A stretch of DNA of 28,292 bases. It comes from a virus. The stretch covers positions 1 to 28,292 of the IMG/VR virus record IMGVR_UViG_3300025108_000286; one strand, 5' to 3'. Positions within the stretch are counted from its first letter, which is position 1. Every line of letters begins with the position of its first letter. Shown here piece after piece: positions 8,215 to 15,453 of this stretch. The notes under the pieces are model-generated. The model had not been told where the DNA came from and did no database searches. It saw only the letters and a list, made by a program, of their open reading frames with translations. The translations under genes were made by a program, and so were the position numbers.

Positions 8215-10261
8215 TTCCACTAAATCCTTGTTCTTGAGGTGTAGGTACTTGTCCTGTACCTATGTTACCACCCCCTGCTCCTGTGGGGTCCATTGGGCTT
8301 GCTTCTGCTGCTGGCTGTTGAAAGCCCTTCATTAGCTCCGCTTGAATGGCAGCTTCATCCATATTGTTAGTTACTTTGTCTGGATCTAACTCAAGAGATT
8401 TTGCAATCTCTCGTATGATGTATTGAAACTTTGCAAAGGGCGCAAGTGCTGGGCTAGAAGATATCTGCATAAACTGCATAAGACGTTGACTACGTACTTC
8501 ATTGGCCATAAGGCTTTCTGTACCACGAGCCTTAACCTCAAGATCCCCCTTAATATTGGGGTCAAAGTCAAACTGCATGTTAAATCTAAATAAACCTTCA
8601 CCTAAAGGGCGAAGTAAGTAGTCATCAACATTTTTAATTACGTTCTTTATACCGCCCTGTGCGGCACCCATAAGCATAGAAATACCAGAAGCAGTACGAC
8701 CCACACCCGATACCCCTGTTTGACCATGAGCAAAAGATGGAAATCCAGTAGACTCATCTGCTAATACCCTCGCTTTATCAAATAGCTGCAAGTTTTCTGC
8801 GGCAACATTCGGGAACTTAGTACCGAAGATAGCTTGCCCTGGAGCACCACCTTGGCGTCTAAATACTTTCCCAGGATATACTGATAGATCTTGGCCTGGG
8901 ACTAAGTTAGTTTCATCGACTTCAATTAAAAGATTACCAGATAATACAGCATTGTCAACTGCCATTCTCATAAAACCATTCATTAAAGTTTGGGTATCGT
9001 CCATATTTTCTGCAATACCTACACCAAAGAATGAGTACGGGTTTAATTCATACGGAGCAGCCATGTAAGGAATACGAGCAGGTTTAAACGGATTAAGTAC
9101 CATTCGCAGTAGTTTGCCATTACAAATCCATACGTTGGCCTGTAGTTCATCGACTTCACTTAACTCATCGGGAATATCTACACCTTGCTCTACAAGCATA
9201 TCGGTATCTACCATACCCCAATACTCTAGTACTTCATAGCGTTCTACACCATGCTCTGGTGCATAGTCAGATAGATCATCTTCCCAAGATTCTTTACTGT
9301 AGTTTTCACCTAACTGTACTGCTTCATCAATTACAGAACTTCTAAAGTAAGGACGCCGTTTTAAATTACGCAGTTGAGTACGTGACATTTTATGGCGCTC
9401 AATTACAAATTGGGCTTCTTCAATATTATTTGCATCTGGGTCAGGATAAAAGTTCCATACAGATACATGAGATACTTGTGGAATAGTTTTAATTACAGGC
9501 GAATACTCGCCATCTTCATTCCAGTTAGGGTATTCTTTATCTACAGCAAATGGACCTTTCATTACACCAGTACCAAAAAGTGCCATTTCAAATGCTGTAC
9601 TACGTAGGTGTTTACTGGCACTTGACTCTTCTAACTGATCGTGTATTTTCTTTTGCATCATTTTAGCAGCAATCATAGCTGGACTAAATGTAATTGCAGT
9701 AGGTGTTTTACCCACACCTTCACGTACACCTTCAATGTCTTGTAACTTATCTTTTACTGGACCTAAACTCTCTGCAAGTGTTTTAGCTGTAGCGCCAGCA
9801 GGTAACTCTTTACCATCGCCAGCAAAGCCATACGGATTTACAATTTCATCCATACCAGATTGTTTTAGTTGCTCAGGTTCTTTAGGATCAAAGTTTACAT
9901 CTGCAACAACACCATCAGGAAGCTCTGTAGGATCTACAGTAAGAGGGAACTTTTGACCTGCAAATAATACATCAACAATTTGACCATAGGCAGCTAGTGT
10001 TTTTGTTTTAGTTACTTTAATAAATACCCTAGACTTCTCTGCTTCTGTAAACTGTACGTCTGACCCATACAAACCACGATAGTTACGATAGGCACGTAAC
10101 CAACGATCTTCATCCTGTTGCCTATAATCGTCTGCACGATTGTACTTTTCCATAATAAATGGAATAATTTTAGAAGTATCTGCATCATCAATAGTAGAGT
10201 CTTCGCTATCTGCTAGTACAATAGCGTCATCTTCAATAAAGCCTTCGTTTTCTTCTGCCAT
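8138..10261 (-). CDS. Portal (head-tail connector) protein
   Basis: 707 residues. After an acidic N-terminus come the helical segment DRWLRAYRNYRGLYGSDVQF and KTKTLAAYGQIVDVLFAGQK, a pattern typical of podovirus portals. The middle holds a mixed alpha/beta region with IPYMAAPYELNPYSFFGVGI and MNGFMRMAVDNAVLSGN, followed by TASGISMLMGAAQGGIKNVI, matching the wing and stem parts of portals. The C-terminal 80 residues are Gly/Gln/Pro-rich and probably disordered. It follows the large terminase by 10 nt, as is usual for portals. Role: the dodecameric ring through which DNA is packaged and ejected. A clear AAGGAAA site precedes the start. Confidence 0.88.
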   Translation of the reverse strand: MAEENEGFIEDDAIVLADSEDSTIDDADTSKIIPFIMEKYNRADDYRQQDEDRWLRAYRNYRGLYGSDVQFTEAEKSRVFIKVTKTKTLAAYGQIVDVLFAGQKFPLTVDPTELPDGVVADVNFDPKEPEQLKQSGMDEIVNPYGFAGDGKELPAGATAKTLAESLGPVKDKLQDIEGVREGVGKTPTAITFSPAMIAAKMMQKKIHDQLEESSASKHLRSTAFEMALFGTGVMKGPFAVDKEYPNWNEDGEYSPVIKTIPQVSHVSVWNFYPDPDANNIEEAQFVIERHKMSRTQLRNLKRRPYFRSSVIDEAVQLGENYSKESWEDDLSDYAPEHGVERYEVLEYWGMVDTDMLVEQGVDIPDELSEVDELQANVWICNGKLLRMVLNPFKPARIPYMAAPYELNPYSFFGVGIAENMDDTQTLMNGFMRMAVDNAVLSGNLLIEVDETNLVPGQDLSVYPGKVFRRQGGAPGQAIFGTKFPNVAAENLQLFDKARVLADESTGFPSFAHGQTGVSGVGRTASGISMLMGAAQGGIKNVIKNVDDYLLRPLGEGLFRFNMQFDFDPNIKGDLEVKARGTESLMANEVRSQRLMQFMQISSSPALAPFAKFQYIIREIAKSLELDPDKVTNNMDEAAIQAELMKGFQQPAAEASPMDPTGAGGGNIGTGQVPTPQEQGFSGNDQGQGAPQEAQGAGEQPAAVGPVQ

Positions 10262-10271
10262 TTATTTTTCC

Positions 10272-11861
10272 TTAATAACCAAAGGTAGCATCTGCTACTC
10301 GCATACCACCTTGTGAACTTACGTTTGGATCGTAATCAAATATACTAAATCGTGGTCTTGACATAATACCATACCTCAAAGCATCGTACAAGTGATCTTC
10401 GGAGGTAGTGTCAATATCTTCTGGGTTTCTTTTGTCGATTGGTAAGGCGGGTAATTGAGCAACAATATTGGTACAATTATTAAAGAACACCATACGAGGC
10501 TCTTCTGTATATTCGTCAACCTGTAACCTTCTATGTATTTCGTTTTTACCAGCTACACGTGAGCCTTTGGATCTATCTGAAGGACGCCAACGACACCCAC
10601 GCTGAATCATTTGTTCAGCCAGTGATGGGCCAGTATCACCACGCTTGTGCCATAAAGAGCTATCAAGAACGCCATACTTAATATTTCCATCTTCAGCCTC
10701 TAAATCTAATACCATATCTGCTAAATCAGCAGCTAATACTTTACTTACGTACAACTCTCTATAAATAAACAATTGCTCATTAGGAGCTACGGCAAACCAA
10801 ATTACTCCAGACTTACTTCCATAGCCGTAGTCACATGCTCTAAACTTTACCCAATTACTAGGGATATCAAAAGGATCAACTACGTGTATGTTTCTATCAA
10901 ACTCTGTAAAAGCTGCGCCTTCTTTAATATCCCAATCACCATCTAGTAACTGTCTACGCTGCTGTTCAGGTAAAGATAGAAGCATTGCTTCGTAATCACC
11001 TTGTTCAGCTAGGTAAGGATTATCGGAAAGACGGGCAGGTATAAACCTACGTTTGAATAAAGGCTTACCAGCTTTGGCATGTCCAGCAGGATAAGATAGT
11101 ACCTCAGTCGTTTCAATATCTGTAGCATTAAACGCTTCACCATATGGCGCAGGGTCAATAAACATTTTCTTAACCCAATGATGCCCTCTACCTCCTGGGT
11201 TGGTAGTAGCTCTCATATATACAGGTAAGTCAGAGGCGGTAGATCTCAAGCGACTTCGCATGTAGTTCCAAGCGAATGGGGTAGGCCACTGAGTCAATTC
11301 GTCAAAACCAATCCAGCTAAACGCAAGGCCTTGGTATCTTAATACATCATCTTCTTTATCTAAGTAAGACATCCACAGTCTAGCACCAGAGGGTGCAGTC
11401 CATTGCATCTTACGTTCTGACCACTTAATTCCAGGCCATATCTTAGGATACATTTCCTGTGACTTAAAGATAAGTTCTCTTAGTTCTTCTGTAGTATGTC
11501 GTAGGAGCAATCCTGAGAAGGCTGGGTGGCCCATAAAGCGTAAAGGGTCAGCGAGCATTGCATATGACTTACCCCCACCTGCAGAGCCACCATATAGAAC
11601 CTCACGTTCACCTGCAGCTAAGAAGTCTGTTTGTGGTCCAGCATTAGGTTTAAATATTACATTATGCTGTTCTTCTATAGGTGCTAATTCAGGTTCTACT
11701 ATTTTAGCTGGTTTAGGCTGCGCTTGTTTCTTGGCTGTCGTTGTCTTGCGCTTTTGCCCCGATGCGGTTGCGTTCAATTTCTTCCGCTTTGGCGACTGCC
11801 TTTTTCGCATAGTCTGCCCATCTGCGTAGGCTTCCAGCTTTGTTTTTTCTTCTTCGCTCAT
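10272..11861 (-). CDS. Terminase large subunit
   Basis: 529 residues. The ATPase has Walker A GGSAGGGKS at 91-99, Walker B with catalytic Glu in FDELT at 186-190, and a coupling segment RATTNPGG near 218. The nuclease domain shows the three expected acidic positions: D344 (RACDYGYG), D400 (GVLDSSLW) and D489/D493 (EDHLYDALRYG). It cuts and translocates genome DNA into the head through the portal. Residues 1-60 are Lys/Arg-rich and unlike the family core, and they are encoded where this frame overlaps the upstream gene by 149 nt. A start at M17 (11813) is possible; neither start has a strong ribosome site. Confidence 0.92.
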   Translation of the reverse strand: MSEEEKTKLEAYADGQTMRKRQSPKRKKLNATASGQKRKTTTAKKQAQPKPAKIVEPELAPIEEQHNVIFKPNAGPQTDFLAAGEREVLYGGSAGGGKSYAMLADPLRFMGHPAFSGLLLRHTTEELRELIFKSQEMYPKIWPGIKWSERKMQWTAPSGARLWMSYLDKEDDVLRYQGLAFSWIGFDELTQWPTPFAWNYMRSRLRSTASDLPVYMRATTNPGGRGHHWVKKMFIDPAPYGEAFNATDIETTEVLSYPAGHAKAGKPLFKRRFIPARLSDNPYLAEQGDYEAMLLSLPEQQRRQLLDGDWDIKEGAAFTEFDRNIHVVDPFDIPSNWVKFRACDYGYGSKSGVIWFAVAPNEQLFIYRELYVSKVLAADLADMVLDLEAEDGNIKYGVLDSSLWHKRGDTGPSLAEQMIQRGCRWRPSDRSKGSRVAGKNEIHRRLQVDEYTEEPRMVFFNNCTNIVAQLPALPIDKRNPEDIDTTSEDHLYDALRYGIMSRPRFSIFDYDPNVSSQGGMRVADATFGY

Positions 11862-12141
11862 TATCTAACCGTTTCTTTAATCCTACGTGAGATATGGTTC
11901 TGCCAGTGTTTCGGGTTAGCCAGTTGGCAACCTCACGATACGAGTACTGCTTTAAGTACTTCTTGGCTTTCACAAGCATATCAAGTTCGTTATCAATTGG
12001 CAAGAGTATTCCGTCATCTTCTGGATCTAATTCATATCCAAATGGTACTGTTCTTGCTACACGTGGAATAGGAACCCATTCATTGTCTTCTTGTAGGTCA
12101 GTCGGTTGTGGTAGTTTCCATTGTCCTAATGGCTTAGTCAT
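11713..12141 (-). CDS. Helix-turn-helix protein between the terminase subunits
   Basis: 142 residues from the ATG at 12141, chosen because AGGA lies 5 nt upstream; the ATG at 12147 has AGG directly adjacent. Residues about 60-100 (KYLKQYSYREVANWLTRNTG followed by RTISHVGLKKRLDNERRRK) resemble the helix-turn-helix of resolvase-type recombinases, without a catalytic domain. The C-terminus is basic and helical. It overlaps the small-subunit gene by a few bases and the large-subunit start by 149 nt. A DNA-recognition partner of the terminase is plausible; I do not know a function for the family. Confidence 0.7.
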   Translation of the reverse strand: MTKPLGQWKLPQPTDLQEDNEWVPIPRVARTVPFGYELDPEDDGILLPIDNELDMLVKAKKYLKQYSYREVANWLTRNTGRTISHVGLKKRLDNERRRKNKAGSLRRWADYAKKAVAKAEEIERNRIGAKAQDNDSQETSAA

Positions 12142-12508
12142 CGTCATCCTGTGCTTGTTTAGCTGGCATTAACATAACGCCACCCTTAGCTTCTACCTGC
12201 ATCTTCTCAGTTTTAACTAAACCAGTACGATCTAGTAATTCTTTAGCGGCAGACATTTTATCACGAATACCTAACTCAGTAGGATCATACAAAGCACTAA
12301 CCATAGCCATTGCAGCTTTAGGTACGTTACGTGCTAAGTAGCTGTGTGTTACATCAATAATCTCTTCTTTAAGACTATTGGTTATTTCACGGTTAGGTGT
12401 ATTGGGCGAATACCCAGCAAGTTTCTTAGCCATAGTAACATCGCCACCTGCCTCATCCATAAGTACATCTAAAAACTTTTGTTGACGTTCTGTTAATTCA
12501 CGAGCCAT
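12134..12508 (-). CDS. Terminase small subunit-like protein
   Basis: 124 residues. The N-terminus (LTERQQKFLDVLMDEAGGDV, then KKLAGYSPNTPNREITNSLK) is the helix-turn-helix pattern of small terminase subunits of the Terminase_2 type. The middle (AAMAMVSALYDPTELGIRDK, AAKELLDRTGL) matches the oligomerisation part, and the end is acidic (QAQDDDD). In the family it binds the packaging site and controls the large subunit. It is separated from the large subunit by one HTH gene, so which of the two proteins does the recognition is open. Confidence 0.78.
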   Translation of the reverse strand: MARELTERQQKFLDVLMDEAGGDVTMAKKLAGYSPNTPNREITNSLKEEIIDVTHSYLARNVPKAAMAMVSALYDPTELGIRDKMSAAKELLDRTGLVKTEKMQVEAKGGVMLMPAKQAQDDDD

Positions 12509-12509
12509 A

Positions 12510-12962
12510 TTACATCATTTCAAAATGTGGGGCATCAATAAAAGGTCTACGTCCTTGTGACCTACGGAGATCTACATATGCGTTCATTGCATCTTCTGCA
12601 GTACCAGCATACTCTCTAATGTCTCCTTCACTCCATGCAGCACCCCATTTAATTGCTACATCATTCTTTCTAGCGGCTTCAGCCATAGCATCACAGATGT
12701 CATCATAGACATTGAGTTCCCAAGAAATGTCTGAACCAAAGTATGCAACTAGATCTACAGCACGACCCTCAAGATGCTTAGACTTCATAGTCTGTGATCT
12801 ACCAGATTCGTACAGTTTCTTTTGTTCTTCTAGTGTACGTAGTCCAAAGGTAACACCAAAGTCTACTTTTGTAATACCAATAGCGTCCTTTACGACTGCT
12901 ACAATACCTTCGTCTACACCATCTAGTTTCTTTAAACTTCTACTGCTTAATTTAAATGCCAT
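12510..12962 (-). CDS. M15-family peptidase endolysin
   Basis: 150 residues. The zinc-site pattern of M15/VanY-type peptidases is complete: H63 in SKHLEGRAVDL with D70 (H-x6-D) and H146 in DAPHFEM. VDFGVTFGLRTLEEQKKLY is the typical N-terminal stretch, and KWGAAW is a substrate-side motif. The expected reaction is cleavage of peptide cross-links in peptidoglycan (L-Ala-D-Glu or D-Ala carboxypeptidase type), as in T5 endolysin. No signal peptide is seen, so a holin is needed; two membrane proteins lie directly upstream. The start overlaps the preceding stop as TAATG. Confidence 0.88.
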   Translation of the reverse strand: MAFKLSSRSLKKLDGVDEGIVAVVKDAIGITKVDFGVTFGLRTLEEQKKLYESGRSQTMKSKHLEGRAVDLVAYFGSDISWELNVYDDICDAMAEAARKNDVAIKWGAAWSEGDIREYAGTAEDAMNAYVDLRRSQGRRPFIDAPHFEMM

Positions 12963-13315
12963 TACTTCTTCCCAAAAAACTTACTTACAGAACGAATACC
13001 AATGCTGGCACTGACAATTCCACCTAGTGAATACTGATACCATGCTGGCATAGTTTCCAATGCAGCAAAGCCAGCTTGTACTATACTGTTACCCCAATCA
13101 CCACAGAACGCTAGAATTAGTGGTATTGAGAAGAGTAAAGTAATCCATTCATCTTTCCATGAGTTCTGAGTAGCATTAATAGCTGCTAGATCCCAGTCAA
13201 TCTCACCAGTAGCTTGTTTTACTTTGATTTCAGCATTAGCTTTCTGTACTGCTACTTTACCATCAAGGTACGTAGTTGCTAGTCCACCTACTGCTCCTAA
13301 GATCTGACCAATCAT
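12962..13315 (-). CDS. Putative holin (3TM/GTA-holin-like)
   Basis: 117 residues. An N-terminal hydrophobic segment (MIGQILGAVGGLATTYL) is followed by a charged linker with NAEIKVKQATGEIDWDLAAI, then ATQNSWKDEWITLLFSIPLI leading into a second membrane helix and a third near 90-105 (YSLGGIVSASIGI), ending basic. The SWKDEW-membrane-Leu/Ile pattern resembles the three-helix holin family of gene transfer agents and prophages. It lies directly upstream of the endolysin with a TAATG overlap. Holin role is inferred from topology and position. Confidence 0.65.
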   Translation of the reverse strand: MIGQILGAVGGLATTYLDGKVAVQKANAEIKVKQATGEIDWDLAAINATQNSWKDEWITLLFSIPLILAFCGDWGNSIVQAGFAALETMPAWYQYSLGGIVSASIGIRSVSKFFGKK

Positions 13316-13518
13316 TTCTCATGCCCCAGCCAAACGGCAAATGCACCAGTCATAGCACCAGTTACAGTGGCAGTAAGTGCTGTAGCCTGTGATGTCATAT
13401 CACCAGAAGACAAAGACATAAACCAAAACAAAACTTCAATGTACATCCACGTCATTACTAACATCATTAGTCTTGGCATAATCTTCCAAGCTAACACACG
13501 TTCCATTGCTATAGTCAT
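13312..13518 (-). CDS. Small two-helix membrane protein, possible second holin
   Basis: 68 residues with two hydrophobic segments (about 15-35, MLVMTWMYIEVLFWFM; about 48-64, TATVTGAMTGAFAVWL) joined by a polar loop, N-terminus basic. It overlaps the next gene by ATGA. Size, topology and place before the endolysin fit a class II-like holin or antiholin. It may instead be a spanin-like accessory, though no lipobox is visible. Confidence 0.65.
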   Translation of the reverse strand: MTIAMERVLAWKIMPRLMMLVMTWMYIEVLFWFMSLSSGDMTSQATALTATVTGAMTGAFAVWLGHEK

Positions 13519-13764
13519 TTAAGTTCTCCTGAATCTTGAGGTTTTCTTTGCAATTTTCTTAGGCTGAGCCACAAACTGCTGACCTGCCTTCGTGCCTCTT
13601 CGTTTAGCTCTGGTTGTAGCGGCATACTCACTGCTGCTAAGAGACTTAATAGCCTTAGCAGGTAGATACCGCTCACCAGTTTTAGCACTAGGCTTCCCAC
13701 TTTTAGTTCGCCAATCTTGCTTAGTCCATTTCTTTAAAGACTTTTGAGATTTAGAGAGAGCCAC
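13519..13764 (-). CDS. Small basic phage protein
   Basis: 81 residues starting at GTG, overlapping the preceding stop as TAGTG. It is highly basic, with the pattern KSLKKWTKQDWRTKSGKPSA followed by TGERYLPAKAIKSLSSSEYA. I recognise this as a short conserved family in marine phages (DUF5872-like); the family number is from memory. No known enzymatic activity. A nucleic-acid-binding or virion-packaged role would fit the charge, but this is not shown. Confidence 0.7.
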   Translation of the reverse strand: MALSKSQKSLKKWTKQDWRTKSGKPSAKTGERYLPAKAIKSLSSSEYAATTRAKRRGTKAGQQFVAQPKKIAKKTSRFRRT

Positions 13765-13949
13765 TACCTGTAGCCCCCACCTTTTGCTTTGTATTGTTTT
13801 GCGACCATTTGTGCCTTACGTGCGCTCCACTGTCCAGCTTTTCCACCTTTGCTGCCAGCCTTAACGGATGCAACAAGACGTTTGCGCATAGTAGGCTTAG
13901 TATAATTTCCTGCCGCATTAACCGTAGACTTTTTGCCTGATTTCGCCAC
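13764..13949 (-). CDS. Small basic phage protein
   Basis: 61 residues from GTG at 13949, preferred because GGGGAT lies upstream and the product then starts AKSGKKSTVNAAGNY as I remember for this family; ATG at 13967 and GTG at 13982 are in-frame alternatives. The remainder (YTKPTMRKRLVASVKAGSKG, then GKAGQWSARKAQMVAKQYKA) is very basic and Gly-rich. The 5' end overlaps the DUF1127 gene. Family members occur next to the previous gene type in marine phages; function unknown. Confidence 0.65.
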   Translation of the reverse strand: MAKSGKKSTVNAAGNYTKPTMRKRLVASVKAGSKGGKAGQWSARKAQMVAKQYKAKGGGYR

Positions 13950-14058
13950 GACTGATCCCCATGTCATGCAGTTCCTTATCACTTAGATTCATAAGAATCC
14001 AATAGTCGGCTCTGCGTTGCTGATTTTCTTGTAGTTTCTTAAACATACGTTTAAACAT
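13918..14058 (-). CDS. DUF1127-type microprotein
   Basis: 46 residues starting MFKRMFKKLQENQQRRADYW. The second half (LSDKELHDMGISRGEIRQKV) carries the DUF1127 signature L-S-D-x-E-L-x-D-x-G-[IL]-S-R-x-[ED]-I. In bacteria such proteins are short Arg-rich RNA-associated regulators in Alphaproteobacteria and YjiS-like proteins in enterics; a phage copy fits an alphaproteobacterial host. A strong GGAG lies 7 nt upstream of the start but can pair with the leader (see 14062-14113). The gene overlaps the next one by 32 nt. The reading frame and motif are clear; the role in the phage is unknown. Confidence 0.8.
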   Translation of the reverse strand: MFKRMFKKLQENQQRRADYWILMNLSDKELHDMGISRGEIRQKVYG

Positions 14059-14061
14059 ATT

Positions 14062-14113
14062 CTATCTCCTTTACAAATACAAAGGTAAGAAATACTTACC
14101 CTTATGGAGATAG
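14062..14113 (-). promoter_or_regulatory. Leader hairpin covering the DUF1127 ribosome site
   Basis: On the minus strand CTATCTCC (14113-14106) is perfectly complementary to GGAGATAG (14069-14062), which contains the Shine-Dalgarno GGAG of the DUF1127 gene. Inside, CTTACC and GGTAAG form a second 6-bp stem with loop TATTT. The outer stem starts about 8 nt from the predicted transcript start. This would hide the ribosome site until melted or cleaved, so translational control (thermosensor, processing site or protein-bound) is a reasonable reading. Confidence 0.6.
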
Positions 14114-14127
14114 TTATATCATACTTA

Positions 14128-14156
14128 GTTATAACATAGTATAGATAAGATTGCAA
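14128..14156 (-). promoter_or_regulatory. Sigma70-like promoter of the lysis/packaging operon
   Basis: Reading leftward, TTGCAA (14156-14151) is followed after 17 nt by TATAAC (14133-14128), in the 110-nt gap before the DUF1127 gene. ATAGTTATATCATA (14110-14123, plus-strand reading) just downstream is identical to the word over the capsid promoter. Confidence 0.55.
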
Positions 14157-14168
14157 CCCCGTTATGCA

Positions 14169-14537
14169 TTAAGTGCGATTCGGGTCAAAGTACTCTTCTA
14201 CAGAAACAAGTACTTCCATAGTGTTAGTAGTTTCACCGTACACTAAAATTTTATCGCCTGAGTGTAAGTTAAAGTATCCACCATTAACTAGGTTAGCTAC
14301 AGAGTGTCCTGCCATACTAAGTCCATTAGCTATGTAATGGTACTCGTTATCGTCAGCATGGTAAAACTGAACAAACACTTTCTTAGTAGAAGTAGAACTG
14401 TTACTAATGTGTAGATACCTAGTAATGGCACTAAAGTTAGCAGGGCAAGTATACACAGCGGTAGCACTAGCATCTGCCGAAGTAGATGCAATAGTGTACC
14501 CTTGTGTGTGAAACTTTGACTTACTTAGATCAGGCAT
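14169..14537 (-). CDS. Small beta-rich protein, possible virion decoration/fibre protein
   Basis: 122 residues, Ser/Thr/Tyr-rich, predicted mostly beta: TAVYTCPANFSAITRYLHIS, KKVFVQFYHADDNEYHYIAN, GGYFNLHSGDKILVYGE, ending VSVEEYFDP. No membrane segment or catalytic motif. Short beta-sandwich proteins of this kind in phage late modules are often head decoration or fibre-associated proteins; that is inference. The AAGGAAG site upstream supports the start at 14537. The following 110 nt hold a promoter, so this gene ends its own transcription unit. Confidence 0.65.
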   Translation of the reverse strand: MPDLSKSKFHTQGYTIASTSADASATAVYTCPANFSAITRYLHISNSSTSTKKVFVQFYHADDNEYHYIANGLSMAGHSVANLVNGGYFNLHSGDKILVYGETTNTMEVLVSVEEYFDPNRT

Positions 14538-14546
14538 GTAGCTTCC

Positions 14547-14789
14547 TTATGCTATAATAAAATCTACGATCTGCCCATCAGGTGTACGTAGTTTGTTTGG
14601 ATTAGGGTTGTATGCATACATCTGATTTACTAGCTTTAGGTCTTCTATTGGTGTATCAGGCGTAATTCGATTAGGTTCTTTTTTATCTGTTTGTTTCTCA
14701 ACTGGTTCACCTACACCATTCTCAAACACAATATTTACATGTGTTTGAAATGGCATGTTGGGTAATGGTAAATGAGAAATAAGAGACAT
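14547..14789 (-). CDS. Hypothetical protein
   Basis: 80 residues, start overlapping the preceding stop as TAATG. Composition is polar with Asn/Pro-rich parts (YAYNPNPNKLRTPDGQI) and a beta-like stretch THVNIVFENGVGEPV. No recognised domain. The last nine residues are hydrophobic. It lies in a run of small late genes, and a structural or accessory role is only a guess. Confidence 0.6.
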   Translation of the reverse strand: MSLISHLPLPNMPFQTHVNIVFENGVGEPVEKQTDKKEPNRITPDTPIEDLKLVNQMYAYNPNPNKLRTPDGQIVDFIIA

Positions 14790-14935
14790 TACTTCTTTTT
14801 CTTAGTTGCCATGCCACCACGCATCATTTTCTTTTTGGGTGCCATACCGCCCCCACGCATCATGGTTTTCTTTTTAGCCATACCACCACCACGCATAGGT
14901 GTTTTCTTTTTCATTGCTCTAGGTTTCATTGCCAT
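14789..14935 (-). CDS. Met/Lys/Gly repeat microprotein
   Basis: 48 residues built from three copies of a unit close to MRGGGMAxKKK (MRGGGMAKKKTM, MRGGGMAPKKKM, MRGGMATKKKK) after MAMKPRAMKKKTP. It has no acidic residues and would be strongly cationic. The reading frame is supported by TAATG coupling to the next gene and a 10-nt overlap with the preceding one. Similar basic Gly-rich endings (YMKSGGKV, MRKGGLFR) occur at the C-terminus of the protein encoded at 15453-16286. DNA condensation in the head or membrane interaction are possible roles; neither is shown. Confidence 0.65.
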   Translation of the reverse strand: MAMKPRAMKKKTPMRGGGMAKKKTMMRGGGMAPKKKMMRGGMATKKKK

Positions 14936-15453
14936 TGTTTCTGTCTCCGTTTTCTTCTATCTAACACGAGTGCTTCATACTCGTCTTTAGGATACACATC
15001 ATAATATCCTAACTTTTCTAAACGTAAACTTGCGTCATCTACTTTACTTAAAGACTGAATAAACAACATAGCGTATTCATCTTCTATGTCAGACTCCCAC
15101 TCATGCTCATACAAAAAGTCTAAGTCTGCATCTTCTGCACCGTAGTCAGGATGAAACTCCATTATGTGTAAATCTCTAGGTGTATAAAGATCATTTAAAA
15201 ACATAGTAAACTCTTTAAGGTGTACTGGAGAAGGATAATAGTACGAAGCAACAATAACTAAGTCATACGTATTGTCAAAACTATTGGCTTGTGTAATGGC
15301 TTCAATACCAAGATGCTTAGTTTCTATTACATTTACTTTGTTTTGTTTCCAAGCTTGCTGTGCATACGGACATGCGGGTAGGCCACCTAAAGTGTCGTTA
15401 GGTACTTCTAATACTTTACGTGACCAATCCCGTATATCACTTTCTATGCTCAC
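14926..15453 (-). CDS. Hypothetical protein, acidic
   Basis: 175 residues from GTG overlapping the preceding stop (TAGTG). The N-terminus has IRDWSRKVLEVPNDTLGGLP then ACPYAQQAW, a Cys-Pro pattern that I have seen in marine phage proteins of unknown function. A hydrophobic strand DLVIVASYYYPSP and a very acidic second half (DYGAEDADLDFLYEHEWESD) follow, ending with a basic RRKRRQKQW tail. An alpha/beta fold is likely. No catalytic motif can be named. Confidence 0.65.
   Translation of the reverse strand: MSIESDIRDWSRKVLEVPNDTLGGLPACPYAQQAWKQNKVNVIETKHLGIEAITQANSFDNTYDLVIVASYYYPSPVHLKEFTMFLNDLYTPRDLHIMEFHPDYGAEDADLDFLYEHEWESDIEDEYAMLFIQSLSKVDDASLRLEKLGYYDVYPKDEYEALVLDRRKRRQKQWQ

Noticed and set aside
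11713-11861. Programmed frameshift joining the HTH gene to TerL
   Set aside because: No clear slippery sequence was found and TerL has its own start codon; treated as a plain overlap.
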